From: Orobanche coerulescens
Lineage: Eukaryota > Streptophyta > Magnoliopsida > Lamiales > Orobanchaceae
Direction of reading: 5' to 3'
Assembly (NCBI GenBank): GCA_033398695.1
Contig: CM065809.1
Coordinates: forward strand, 178,364,501-178,428,500
DNA length: 64,000 nucleotides
This document shows positions 22,761 through 33,543 of the stretch, piece by piece. The notes under the pieces are model-generated. The model made no database searches, had not been told where the DNA came from, and saw only the letters and a list, made by a program, of their open reading frames with translations. How positions within the stretch are numbered: position 1 is the first letter of the stretch; every line of letters begins with the position of its first letter. The translations under genes and the position numbers were made by a program.

Positions 22761-23730
22761 TAATTTTGTATTCAATTTCAATGATATACAAGGAATATAA
22801 TGAGATTTTTTCCTATCCCATCTATTCTGGCGATCGCCCCACCAGGCATATCGCATACCGCCGACGATCGTTGATCATGATGATCCGAGGAAAAATCAAT
22901 GCAGCCATGGTCCTGGAGGTCGATGGAACCAACAGCTTCGCCAATGCAAGGTTCCTTTGGGCTGAGATCGCCCGCCCTTCGTTTAAATACGAGGCCGGCG
23001 TAGCCGAAGGACCCTCCAAAATAATCAGTAGACACGATCGCGCGTCCTCAAGGTACATCATCTAACATGGTGAACCCGGACAATGCGACGTGCCACTACC
23101 CCCGTCTCAACGTACACCGTCGAGGGTCGCCATCTTCATGGCGGGCCGAGGTGGAAGCAGAGCTGACAAGCCTCGGACGTGGAGTCGAATAAGCCGACGA
23201 CGCCCCGCGCAAGGACTCCTCCAGACCAAGATCGCCCGCCTTTCGTTTTAACACAAGGCAGGCGTAGCCTAACGGAGGACCCTCACAAAAAGTGAGTCGC
23301 TGGATACACAATATCCCTCGCACACAAAGACACGATTGGGGAGGTCGGTCCATCGAACACCCCAACCGTACATGATTATTCAGAATCGGCAAAACTGAAG
23401 ATAGCTCGCCAGACAAACTAGTTTTTGTTTCTTTACTTACAATAAGTAAACAAAAACAAGGGTGCAGAGATGGGTCGAGCTAATCCCAAATACGATCGAA
23501 CAAAAAGGAACCACGCACGATCAGCTTCGCTCAAACACACGCAGGACGATCGGAGTCGTTCGACAAAAATTACAAGTAAGAGTTCCGATTCAAAACATAT
23601 CAATGCTTTCAACACTCAGACAATCGGTCGGATGAACAAAACGTCGAAAGCAATCATACACGTACTTGTAAAAATTGCACGCAAACATTCAAAGGCGATC
23701 GTATGGAAAAAGACAGTATGAAAAGAGGAA
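22761..23730 (+). other. Element B noncoding region between pol and the antisense gene
   Basis: No gene seen. Two related blocks, near 22960-23015 and 23215-23275, contain ATCGCCCGCC(C/T)TTCGTTT(A/T)A and GGCGTAGCC. Both have counterparts in D. Conservation between sister families suggests a cis-acting role. Confidence 0.5.
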
Positions 23731-23733
23731 CAT

Positions 23734-23739
23734 TTTATT
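23734..23739 (-). terminator. Candidate polyadenylation signal of the antisense gene
   Basis: AATAAA on the minus strand, about 90 bases behind the stop of the antisense frame. Confidence 0.4.
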
Positions 23740-24403
23740 CATAACGCAAGTTTCGTACATTACGGGGCCCGAAGACATTACAAAAGGAAAACAAAAAAGT
23801 ACAAGTTACAGAGGAAAACAAAAATGTCTCTCAAGGCCCCGCCGGATGGTCATCGCCCTCAGGTTGCGGATCAGCTTGGGCCCCCCCATCGGCCTCGGGA
23901 TGAATGAGTTTACCAGTATACCAACTCAAGTCGACAAAGTCAAGGATCGGCAAAGAGAACTCCGGGTGCAGAGGATGCTCGAGGGCATAGGATTTGAAGC
24001 TCTCCATCAAGGGACCGATCTCGATCCCTGACTTTTTAGCGGCTCGAACGGCGTCAGCATAGGCCAAGTAATAAGCGAACTCGCCGACGAGTGCAACGTT
24101 GAGGTAGGGATCGGCCTCGATCGCCTTCAGCTGCCCCTTCAAATCCACGGCCGTCTTCTCATCCTCCGCCAGCTCGACCACCTTGGCGGCATTCTCACCC
24201 TTGGCCTTCTCTAGCTCCTTCTTCGCCACCTCCATCTCACCGCTGAGCCGATCCACCATCGCCTTCAGCCCGACCGCCTCCTACTGCGAAGCCGCGTACT
24301 TCTGGCGGGTTTTCTTCTCCTTATCACGGGACCGGTCGGCAGCGTCCTTAGAGCGGCTCAGCTCCTGGTTCAATCGGTCAACGTCCTGTTTAGCCCTTTT
24401 GGC

Positions 24404-25130
24404 TAGGGCTGGCAAAAAAATCCGAAAAATCCGATATCCGTCCGAAATATCTTTTTTCGTATCCGAAAAAAGCGAATATTATCCGTATCCGAAAAAAAGC
24501 GGATACGGATATTATTCGTATTCGAAAATTCCGGATACGGATATGGATATAGACGCATCCGTATCCGAAAATATCCGTATCCGAGATAAATTATATATAA
24601 TATATAATTTTAATATATTTTTAATATATAATTACAAAATATAACACATTTTATATTTATAATAATATAAATTTTTATAAATATAATTTGGTTTTAGATC
24701 TTAGTAGATCACTACTATAATTTAGTGATATTCCCAAATTTTCAAAAAATAAAAAAGTAATTTGGTTGCAGATCTTAGTAGATCTTTAATTAAGTGATAT
24801 GTTTATACTAAGTTATCTATAATTATTTCTATCTTTAACACAACAATCAAGTAGTCCAAGTGGTTGGAGTGTGGCTTTAAAAATCCACAAAGAGAGGAGT
24901 TGTGGGTTCAAATCCCTTTGCACCCATTTATTTTTGAAAAATAAACCAGGAATTGCAGATTCGGATTCGGATATTATCCGTATCCAGATAATATTCGTCG
25001 GATTCGGATACGGATAAGGTTTTCCCGATATTCCCGAATTCGGATACGGATTCGGATACGGATTCCTGGTTCCGGATTCGGATACGGATATAGCCATATT
25101 CGTATCCGTATTATCCGATTGCCACCCCTA
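24404..25130. mobile_element. Nonautonomous hAT-type element in the antisense gene of B
   Basis: It has an exact 8-bp duplication CTTTTGGC (24396-24403 and 25131-25138), characteristic of hAT. Its ends TAGGGCTGGCAA and TTGCCACCCCTA are inverted repeats with one mismatch. Both ends continue into 150-190 bp of subterminal repeats built from GGATACGGATA and its complement, so single strands can fold back. The AT-rich middle has no coding frame but contains a tRNA-like segment (24852-24914). Confidence 0.85.
24852..24914 (+). other. tRNA-like RNA polymerase III promoter (box A/box B), possible SINE
   Basis: TAGTCCAAGTG (24852-24862) fits box A (TRGYNNARNNG) and GTTCAAATC (24906-24914) fits box B (GWTCRANNC), 44 bases apart. 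A leucine-tRNA-like arm TGTGG...CCACA lies between. The anticodon loop is too long for a normal tRNA and no acceptor stem closes, so I treat it as a tRNA-derived SINE relic, not a gene. Confidence 0.5.
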
Positions 25131-27516
25131 CTTTTGGCCGTCTCCTCATACTCCTTCTCCATAGACTGGATCCGGTTAGCAAATTCAATGTTTTTGTTTC
25201 GGGCGGCCTCGAGGTCGCTATGGAGACGAGCAGTGGAGGGTCGCCCCTCAAAATCTCTAGCGACTTGGACGGCCATCGTCGCCGTCTGGAGAGCCAGGGC
25301 AACGGTCGCCTGCATGGCATCTCCAGATCGCCGACGAGCGATCGCATCAAGGTCGGTCGTCCAGGCCTTGGGCAGAGAGGTGATAGCCTGCTGGCCGTAA
25401 GTAGGGACGTCGAGAGATGTTTGCGGAGCCTTACTCGACAAAAAGTCTAGCACCATAGGAGCGACGTCCGGATCGGCGAGACGAACCCTGCAGCACAAAC
25501 CAAAGTAACCAAGGAGTTGGCCTATACCTTACTCAGAATGCCTAACTCAGAAAATTTTGATCCTTTCTTACCTATTGACCAGCTCGGGATCGCGAACAAA
25601 ATAAGGCTTGCCCCGAGATGTTTCCGCCTCAGCGATCGCCACCTTCTTCGTTGGGCCGCCCGATGACCGGGAGCCGGGCGCCGAGGGCCTAGGGCCTGAT
25701 CGCTCCGTCATCGGGATGGCAGAAATAGGAGCCGCAGCAACTGGAGGCTCAAGAATAGATACATCCGCCTCAGTAATCGGCGGGGACTCCTCCGACCTCC
25801 GCCTCTTGCAGCGCTGAAGCTGTTCCTCTCCCTGAACCACCGGCTCGGCGACCGGCTGTAACACCCCAAACTAGGCGGATATTACAGTGCCGTGAATCCC
25901 CGACCGGGACCCACCAGGCAAATGAAAATGATGAATTAAATAATATAATTGTAGTACCGAACCACATTATATTACTAAGTACTCCGATGAGGAGTTTAAG
26001 TACAACACACCAAGACTAAACCGAATACTAGTATATTTTATATGGAGATAAAATACACCACCCTGAACAATTAAACATCTCAAACGGAATTTGCAGCGGA
26101 AAATACAAATGACGGAATAATCAAATGATCAAATGACTGAAACAAACGAAATGACTGGGGCCCCCTACTAGTATCACTGGGACTCCTCGCCGTCAGCATG
26201 CTCTTCCCGTGCATTTGCCTTGCCGTGACCTGAAAACAAAATCCCCCAACGGGGTCAGTTACACAGAACAACAATCCTCAAGGGTTGAAAATACACAATC
26301 ATGAATTAACTGAAGTTATGAAATATTCTTAGTTATGAATTGCGCTGAAGAGGAGTATCATAGTACGCCCGTAATGTGCTGTGCAAGTGTACAAGACGAA
26401 TGTCTGGACACACCCGTTCTTGTACCAAATTAGTCTCACGGAGGTAAGCGTTACCGTGTGCACGGTCCAATGTATCGGTGAACCCAATACATGACCATCG
26501 TGTGCCCGACTAAAAATTCCACACAGCCACACCCGGCCACGCAATATGAACCCAGAAGGTCATGTGAACGAGAATGACCACAATGATTATCAATGAATAA
26601 TAATTCGACAAGGCCAAGATGACTCACCGAGATAAGAATAATAGTGACGTGATTGATAACCCAACGAAATGATTTGGAACCGTCGTTCCTCGTGAATGAA
26701 ATGATTATCCGACAATTACAAGTCTCAATATGATTAATACCATGATGAATGAGTTATGATTATGAGCAATCAACAACAAAAGGAATGAATATCCTTTTAA
26801 CCGAGTAAGAGTTAACTTACACAACAACGATGAAGAATGTCCGTCCGCGAACAACGTCCTAAATGAAATGTCGGTTGCTCGAACAACCTTGAATAACACA
26901 ATATACCAAATATTTGATCATTACACGAATCAAATACGATCATAACCGACTCAAACGTCGATACAACAATATCCGAACTCGTAGATGTACTCTAACGAAA
27001 ACGTTGAGAATATCCTTCCCGTTGGTTATAACCAAACCCAAAATATCGAACCAACTTCAAATGATTGATTCAAACCCGCAAAACACTATCAATGACATCA
27101 ATAATCTCATAGAAATCCACAATTCAAGTTTACAACAACAACAATCGGAAAATCCCCAAATTAACCGAAGTCAACCCTAAGGGTTCTTGAAATAATTCCG
27201 AAAATAGCCATTAAATCCGTAGGAATACATTTATCCAAGATAGATAATCCATATCTAATGTATTCCAACAACAATCCAAGCTTACACGAAGAAATCGGAA
27301 GAAAAAACCCAAAAATCCGAAATTCTAGATCCAATAGATTAATACCTTTGATTTGATGTTAAGGAGATGATGAAGTGATGATAATCCAACTCAAAGCCTT
27401 GAATATGATGATAGGTGATAGCAGCTCGAAGAGAACACTCCAAGTCGCCCGAAATCACCCGAAGTCGCTCCAAAAACGAAGGGAAATGAGAAATGACGAA
27501 ACTCAGGCTAACTGTC

Positions 27517-27529
27517 CAATATATAGTCA
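27517..27529 (-). promoter_or_regulatory. TATA box of element C 3' LTR
   Basis: The minus strand reads TGACTATATATTG, directly downstream in transcription direction of the palindrome array. The 5' LTR copy is near 35195-35207. Confidence 0.65.
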
Positions 27530-27537
27530 CTCCAGGT

Positions 27538-28104
27538 TAGCGTGCGCTAGCCCTTGTGCGTAGCTTGCGCTTAACGGGTAATTTTGGGTAGTCCAGTACC
27601 CACTGTCCGAAAACGGTAGCGCGCGCTACGTACCTTTTGTAGCGTGCGCTACAACCATACCATTAGCGTGCGTTAATACCCATGGTTAGCGTGCGCTAAC
27701 GAATAATTAAATGCCCAGTACTGGAATCCAGAAACCGTCTGTCCCCTGATCTGACCTCGGTAGCGTGCGCTACAACCAATATTTAGCGTGCGCTACTACA
27801 CCGTTTGCGTACGCTAAATATTACTCATAGTGTGCGCTATGAATTAATCCAGCGCAGTCCAGTAGCCACTGGACTCAACCTGATCCGTCCTTAGCGCGCG
27901 CTACAGCAATTATTAACGTGCGCTAATACAACCCACTAGCGCGCGCTACTTACCATTCGTAGCGTGCGCTACTTATAACTCACCTGCAGTCCAGTACCTT
28001 ACGGATCGGCCAGGGTAACCTTAGCGTGCGCTAATGCTGAGTGGTAGCGTGCGCTACCTATACTCAATTAGCGTGCGCTAAAAAGAGTACGTAGCGTGCG
28101 CTAC
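27538..28104. repeat. Palindrome array TAGCGTGCGCTA in element C LTR (3' copy)
   Basis: Eighteen copies start at about 27538, 27561; 27617, 27640, 27664, 27687; 27761, 27784, 27805, 27828; 27892, 27914, 27937, 27960; 28022, 28045, 28069, 28092. Thus one pair and four groups of four, with steps of 21-24 bases. Four linkers of 56-74 bases separate the groups and each holds a CAGTCCAGTA- or CCCAGTACTGG-like word. Most copies are TAGCGTGCGCTA or TAGCGCGCGCTA. Confidence 0.95.
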
Positions 28105-28336
28105 TCCTCACGCACAATCCACAATGAAAATGACGATGATGATAAACACAGCACGACACTCCAATTAGATTAGTGATGAATGACGATTGATACACGATAC
28201 AATTACTCTGAATGATGAATACCATGATTGAATATGAGTGACAAATGATCATTAATGAGTGAAATTACTGAATGACAATTACTGAATGATAAATACTGAA
28301 TGATAATAACTGAATTACAACCGGGTATTACATACA

Positions 28337-28351
28337 CCCCCCTTAAAAGAG
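28337..28351 (-). other. Polypurine tract of element C
   Basis: The minus strand reads CTCTTTTAAGGGGGG four bases before the 3' LTR. Confidence 0.75.
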
Positions 28352-28365
28352 TTTCGTCTCCGAAA

Positions 28366-29651
28366 CTAAGGGTCAAACAACTCGGGATAACTCTCCCGCA
28401 TACTATCCTCGGTTTCCCAAGTAGCCTCTTCGACTCCGTGTCTAGACCACTGAATTTTAACCAAAGGAATCGTCTTATTCCTCAACTGTTTGATTCGCCG
28501 CTCTAAAACTCGTATAGGACGCTCCTCATATGAATGATCATCGGCGATCTCGATTTCGTCGAACTGAAGTATGTGACTCGGGTCGGCAACATACTTCCGC
28601 AACTGAGAGACGTGAAACACATTATGAATTCGGCTCAACGCCGGAGGTAAAGCCAATCGGTAAGCTAACTCGCCTACTCGATCCAAAATCTCAAACGGTC
28701 CAATAAATCTCGGACTCAACTTACCCCTCTTCCCAAAACGGAAGATACCACGACTCGGGGATACCTTGACCAACACGTGGTTACCTGCCTCGAACTCTAA
28801 TGGTCGACGACGGTTATCTGCATATGATTGTCGACTCTGAGCGGTCAACAAATGACTCCTGATCAAAGCTACCTTCTCACGGGCGGCTATAAGCATATCG
28901 GGCTCGGTGCCGATTGATTCTGATAGGTCGTCCCAACACAACGGAGATCGACAACGACGACCATACAAGGCCTCGTAAGGTGCCATCTTAATCGAAGCAT
29001 GCCAACTATTATTATACGTGAACTCGATCAATGGTAGTTGGGCTTCCCAATCGTCTTTCCAATCGAGGACGCATGCCCTCAACATGTCCTCTAATGTCTG
29101 AATGGTTCTCTCTGATTGTCCGTCGGACTGAGGATGAAAAGCGGTACTGAGATTAAGCTGAGTTCCCATAGCACGATGAACTGATTTCCAAAAATGCGAC
29201 ACAAACCGTCCGTCACGATCGGAAACGATACTTTTAGGAGTACCATGCAGTCTGACTATCTCTTTGATGAACAGTTGAGCAAGTCTCTCGGGACCCCACG
29301 TCTCCTTGATCTCAAGGAAATGAGCTGATTTAGTTAAGCGGTCCACGATCACCCAGATCGTATTCATGCCACGACGACTCGTCGGCAACTCGTGATGAAA
29401 TTCATAGAAATGTCTTCCCACTTCCATTCGGGAATAGGAAGAGGTTTCAGCATGCCCGCCGGCCGCTGATGTTCAATCTTGACTTGTTGACATGTTAAGC
29501 ATCTCGAAACAAATTCTTCGACTTCTCGCTTCATATTACTCCACCAGTAGTTTTGTTTCAAGTCCTTGTACATCTTGCTAGACCCCGGATGAACAGAATA
29601 AGGGGTAGCATGAGCTTCTATCAAAATCGAGTTTTTCAACTCGTCATTCAC
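28366..29651 (-). pseudogene. pol: Element C integrase with chromodomain
   Basis: Integrase would join the DNA copy to the chromosome. The zinc-binding part is in 29651-29490 (EAHATPYSVHPGSSKMYKDL and CLTCQQVK). A shift near 29395-29425 leads to the catalytic core, with D, D and E in WVIVDRLTKSAHF, SIVSDRDGRFVSHFWK and HPQSDGQSERTIQTLEDML. A GPF/Y-type module (FIGPFEILDRVGELAYRLALP) and NVFHVSQLRKYV follow. The C-terminus (QLRNKTIPLVKIQW, EEATWETEDSMRESYPELF) is the chromodomain that defines chromoviruses and is thought to guide insertion to marked chromatin. Tekay/Del elements have this form. Confidence 0.9.
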
Positions 29652-30003
29652 GGCATACGCACAATCGATTCTTAAACCTCAAAAGTCCATCCTCGTGGAC
29701 CACAAATCCAGGGGCTTTCCCCTGAGTCACATCCTCACGGATGCGCAACAATGAAGGGTCTGAACTCTGATTCTCTCGGATTGCCTCCTCGAGTGATGAT
29801 GAAATCTCTAACATACAAAGCTGTCCCTGAACTCGCTGAAGCCAGACCTCGATCTCAGGTCTAAGGAATTCCTGCTGAAGCTCCTTCTGAATTGTTAAAC
29901 GAGCAAGCATCTGCTCCTGAACGGACTTACGACTCAAGGCGTCGGCGACAACGTTCGCCTTGCCCGGGTGGTAAAGGATTTCGATATCATAATCTTTCAT
30001 TAA
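29644..30003 (-). pseudogene. pol: Element C RNase H end and integrase start
   Basis: The first residues (MKDYDIEILYHPGKANVVAD) are the RNase H C-terminus, read in the frame of the reverse transcriptase after a TAA at 30004-30006. The linker towards integrase follows (PGFVVHEDGLLRFKNRLCV). A one-base shift near 29648 breaks the frame before the integrase zinc domain. Confidence 0.85.
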
Positions 30004-31212
30004 TTACAACCACCGTCTATGTCGCATATTTAACTCCTTCTGAGTAAATATATACTTTAAACTCTTATGATCGGTGAATATCTGACAAGTAACGCCATAA
30101 AGATAATGGTGCCAAATCTTCAATGCGAACACCACGGCTGCTAGCTCCAGGTCGTGTGTCGGATAATTAACCTCGTAAGGTCTCAATTGCCGTGAAGCAT
30201 AGGCAACAACCTTTCCATTCTGCATGAGCACACATCCGAGACCTTGTCCGGACGCATCACTATAAACCACAAATCCCTCCGTCCCTTGCGGCAAGGAAAG
30301 TACAGGTGCTGACATTAACCGGCTCTTGAGTTCCTCAAAACTCTGCTGACACGCGTCGGACCACGTGTATTTCTTATCCTTTCTCAAAAGGTTCGTCAAG
30401 GGTTGAGCGATTTTAGAAAATCCCTCCACAAATCGCTGATAATAACCCGCTAATCCGAGAAAACTTCGGATTTCCTTAACATTCTTCGGAGGTAACCAAT
30501 CTCGGATAGCCTCCGTCTTCTGAGGGTCGACACGAACTCCGTCTGATGAAATTACATGTCCGAGAAAAGTCACTTCGGACATCCAGAACTCACATTTGGA
30601 AAATTTTCCAAAAAGTTGCTCTCGTTTCAACACGTCGAGAACCTGATGAAGATGAACCTCGTGTTCCTCTCGGTCACGAGAATAAATCAAAATGTCATCG
30701 ATGAAAATAACAACAAACTGATCCAAAAAGTCGATGAAAACCCGATTCATTAACTCCATGAATACCGCAGGTGCATTAGTCAATCCAAACGGCATAACCA
30801 CAAACTCATAATGACCATAGCGTGTTCGAAACGCCATCCTCGCGATATCCGAATCTCGAATCCGCAACTGGTGATATCCAGATCTTAAGTCGATCTTGGA
30901 AAATACTGAAGCTCCCTGAAGTTGATCTAAGAGATCATCAATACGGGGTAAGGGATACTTATTCTTGATTGTCACCCTGTTCAACTCCCGATAATCGATA
31001 CACAAGCGAAAAGAACCATCCTTCTTCTTGACAAATAACCGGTGCTCCCACTGGGACGCACTTGGTCGAATATAACCCTTCTCGAACAACTCCTCAAGTT
31101 GGTTCTTTAATTCCTGCATTTCGGTCGGGGCCATCCGATGCGGTGCCTTTGATATCGAGGACGTACTGTGCTCCAACTCAATCGTGAATTCCACATCCCT
31201 CTGTGGAGGCAA
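30004..31212 (-). pseudogene. pol: Element C reverse transcriptase and RNase H
   Basis: A 402-codon frame with the reverse transcriptase motifs in order: [53 protein letters not shown], catalytic FIDDILIYS (plus-strand bases about 30685-30712) and [17 protein letters not shown]. RNase H begins near [15 protein letters not shown], with active-site D in [15 protein letters not shown] and E in [23 protein letters not shown] text. The frame ends at TAA 30004-30006, a nonsense change because the family sequence continues in frame. Reverse transcriptase itself looks intact. Confidence 0.9.
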
Positions 31213-31970
31213 ACCAGTAACTCGTCTGGAAAAACATCGGCATATTCCCTCACTACCGTAATGTCCGTCAACATTCGATGATTTCGGTTTTGGTCATATA
31301 GCACCAATAACCAACACACCCACGATTGAGTAATCTCCGCTTTCATCAAATTAATGACCTTACGAGCAGTAGGGATTACCTCCTCAAGCACATTCAACCC
31401 CATCGTCTCAAATGATAGTGATCATACGCTTACGGACACTAATGATGGCATCATGACGATCCATCCAATCAATACCCAAGATGACGTCGTCCCTCGGCAA
31501 ATCTACTACGATTAGGTCCACGCCATACACGACCATGAAACCAGATCGGACAATTACAATCTCACGATTACTGATAATTCGTCTACTATCAGGTAGGCCA
31601 ATGACATAAGGCTCACAACTAGTAGCACTACCCAGACGTAGTCTACTCAAACATGACTCGGAAATGAATGAATGCGATGCACCAGTATCAAAAAGGGTAC
31701 ACACAGGTTGAGATAGAATATCGAGAGTACCTGAGATCATTCGGGCCTCTGGATCATCGGTCTTCTTCATCTCATAAATCCGGCTTGCTAGTCCCGACCA
31801 CTGACGCTCCGTCTGCGGCTATAGGCTCCACCTTTACTCGCTCCCTGTCGTTTTAAACGACGATTGAGTGGCCCGATTACGAGCAGTGATGCTTAGGGGC
31901 CCGAGATGACGCGTCGAGTAGGTTTGGAGTCCCTACGGCAAAACGGGCCTTATGCCCGGCAATCCCACAA
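31213..31970 (-). pseudogene. pol: Element C protease and linker to reverse transcriptase
   Basis: The open part 31770-31408 carries the retropepsin motif CTLFDTGASHSFIS and the second motif DDVILGIDWMDRHDAI. A shift near 31405 joins it to [16 protein letters not shown] (31403-31213), the usual bridge to reverse transcriptase. From 31970 to 31771 the end of gag, with a zinc-knuckle-like CHNCGIAGHKARF in another frame, runs into protease with further frame changes. Confidence 0.75.
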
Positions 31971-33050
31971 TTATGACACGTGATAGTCTGTCTCGTACAC
32001 TTGGTACCGAGATGACCAAGATCCCCACGCTAAAACAGTGATGGACGAATCGCCGCTCGAGACCGAGATTCGCGGGTTTAGACGACACAGAGGTCGCTCG
32101 AAAGCAGAGCCCGCACGGGGTTTCTTGAAAGCGGCCTGACTGCCGTCAGACTGATTACGGTTCTTGGACTTCTTGCTAGCAGATGAAGGTTGCTGCTTAG
32201 CAATCTCCTTAGCAGTGAGCTCGTAGGTGAGAGCTTTCTCAATGAATTCGGCCAACGTGGTGCAATTATGATTAAGCAAATCAAGTCTCATACGGGGTTT
32301 CACCTCTTCTTTGAAATACTTGATTTTATCCGCCTCGAATGAATGATGGATGAGGCGAAAGGAAGAAGTTCTGAAATTTCTCGGCAATGGCGAGAACATC
32401 CTCATCTGGCCGAGGGTCGGGGTGAGTAATTCGGCATTTGGCCTCTCGAGCGGGGCCGGATAATACCTCTCCATCATGAGAGTTTTGAACCGATCCCAAG
32501 TACATGATCCTTCGGTGGGCTTCAACGACAACCACCAAGAATGTGCGCTCTTACCCAGGTAGTAAGCCGCAACAGAAACTTTGTGTCCTTCGGGACACTC
32601 TACCATAGCAAACAACTTCTCGAAATGCTCGAGCCAATGAATAATATCCGCCGGCTCAGACGAGCCCTCAAAAGTAGGTGGCCTCTGGCGAGAGATGTCG
32701 CCGATGATATTGCTCACATTCCTCTCTTGCCTCTGAGGTGGCGGCGGAGGAGCCTGTTGATTTTGATTGACGGAGTTATGCATCGTCTCTATCAGCTGTG
32801 CCATCTGGGTCATTTGGGCCATCACGCCCTGCATAAAAGCGAGTGGGTCAACCCGGACACCCTCTGACTAAGCCATGTCCCGGGTACGACTCCCCGATAG
32901 TGAATGATCGCGTCCAGGAGAGTGAGTGGCAGCATCGCTGCTCGATGAATTAGCATTATTTCTCGTGTTTGCACGTGTATTCACACGAGCTCTCGGGATT
33001 CGGCCCGCTCCACGGCCTCGTCCTCCACGTCCTCTTCTTGCCCTCTCCAT
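31971..33050 (-). pseudogene. gag: Element C gag
   Basis: The probable start at 33050 (MERARRGRGGRG) is in frame with the main block at 32834 but separated by TAG 32868-32870. The core has RQRPPTFEGSSEPADIIHWL, EHFEKLFAMVECPEG, SAHSWWLSLKP, TWDRFKTLMMERYYP and DEADKIKYF-like text. Between about 32460 and 32340 the reading moves to another frame and back, and near 32080 it shifts again before the zinc knuckle. Gag would form the particle, so this copy cannot make one itself. Confidence 0.85.
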
Positions 33051-33527
33051 ACTGAAGTAGGAAAGTCACATGATGATTATATTTCCCGCATGAATATCAC
33101 GTTATGATTATGACATGAGATGATGAAAATGAGCATTCGCGCTCTAACACAGTGATTACATGAATGATTAACTGAGGTGACGTGATTATCTGATGAAATT
33201 ATTGAAATGATTATCTTGAACAAATTAACATGATTAATGATTTGATCTTCCTGATCAACAACTGAATAATGAAATGAATTGAGTGATTAACGAGTTAACA
33301 TGACCGTCCTGGTCAAATGAAAATGATGGTTGAGGATTGTTAACTGATGAATTATGAATGAATGATTCTTGCCAAAAATTATACCATGGCGTTAGAAATC
33401 TTACAGTTCTTGGTCTGATTGGCTCGGCATTTGCACAGGTCACACGTGGCGCGAAAGTCCAATGATACTAGTCCGATGACGATGATTTCAAACGAGACAT
33501 GACTTGGAGGGTAGTATTCAAAACCAC

Positions 33528-33540
33528 GCTCCGATACCAA
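33528..33540 (-). other. Primer-binding site of element C
   Basis: The minus strand reads TTGGTATCGGAGC, three bases behind the 5' LTR, a match with one change to the initiator-Met tRNA site. Confidence 0.85.
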
Positions 33541-33543
33541 CTC

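Larger units (their letters stand above)
23831..25856 (-). pseudogene. Element B antisense gene, C-terminal part
   Basis: This is the second half of a gene on the strand opposite to gag-pol, cut from its first half by element C and itself cut by the hAT-type element 24404-25130. Before the cuts the reading was continuous: at the C site the frame passes through PAEVPVAEPVVQGEE, and at the hAT site through ETAKRAKQDVDR. From the right it has a Lys/Arg cluster (QRCKRRRSEES), a Ser/Pro-rich stretch, an apparent intron near 25500-25570, then PYFVRDPELVNR, VRLADPDVAPMVLDFLSS and a long charged coiled coil (EYEETAK, QELSRSKD, EVAKKELEKAKGE). The end is a conserved-looking globular tail. A TAG lies in the coiled coil near 24283. 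Function is unknown; additional antisense ORFs are known from Tat elements. Confidence 0.65.
25857..28332 (-). repeat. Element C 3' LTR
   Basis: On the minus strand it starts TGTAATACCCGG and ends TTTGGGGTGTTACA, the same termini as A and F. It contains the palindrome array at 27538-28104. No gene is credible inside it. Confidence 0.95.

Noticed and set aside
24840..24935. Functional tRNA-Leu gene
   Set aside because: Box A and B fit, but the anticodon loop is too long and there is no acceptor stem.
26914..27180. Asn/Gln-rich ORF repeated at 34592-34858
   Set aside because: Lies in both LTRs of C; low-complexity translation of LTR sequence.
27538..28104. CRISPR array
   Set aside because: Short palindromes with regular spacing superficially look like one, but repeats are only 12-14 bp, spacers about 10 bp, and the array is in both LTRs of a plant retrotransposon with no cas genes.
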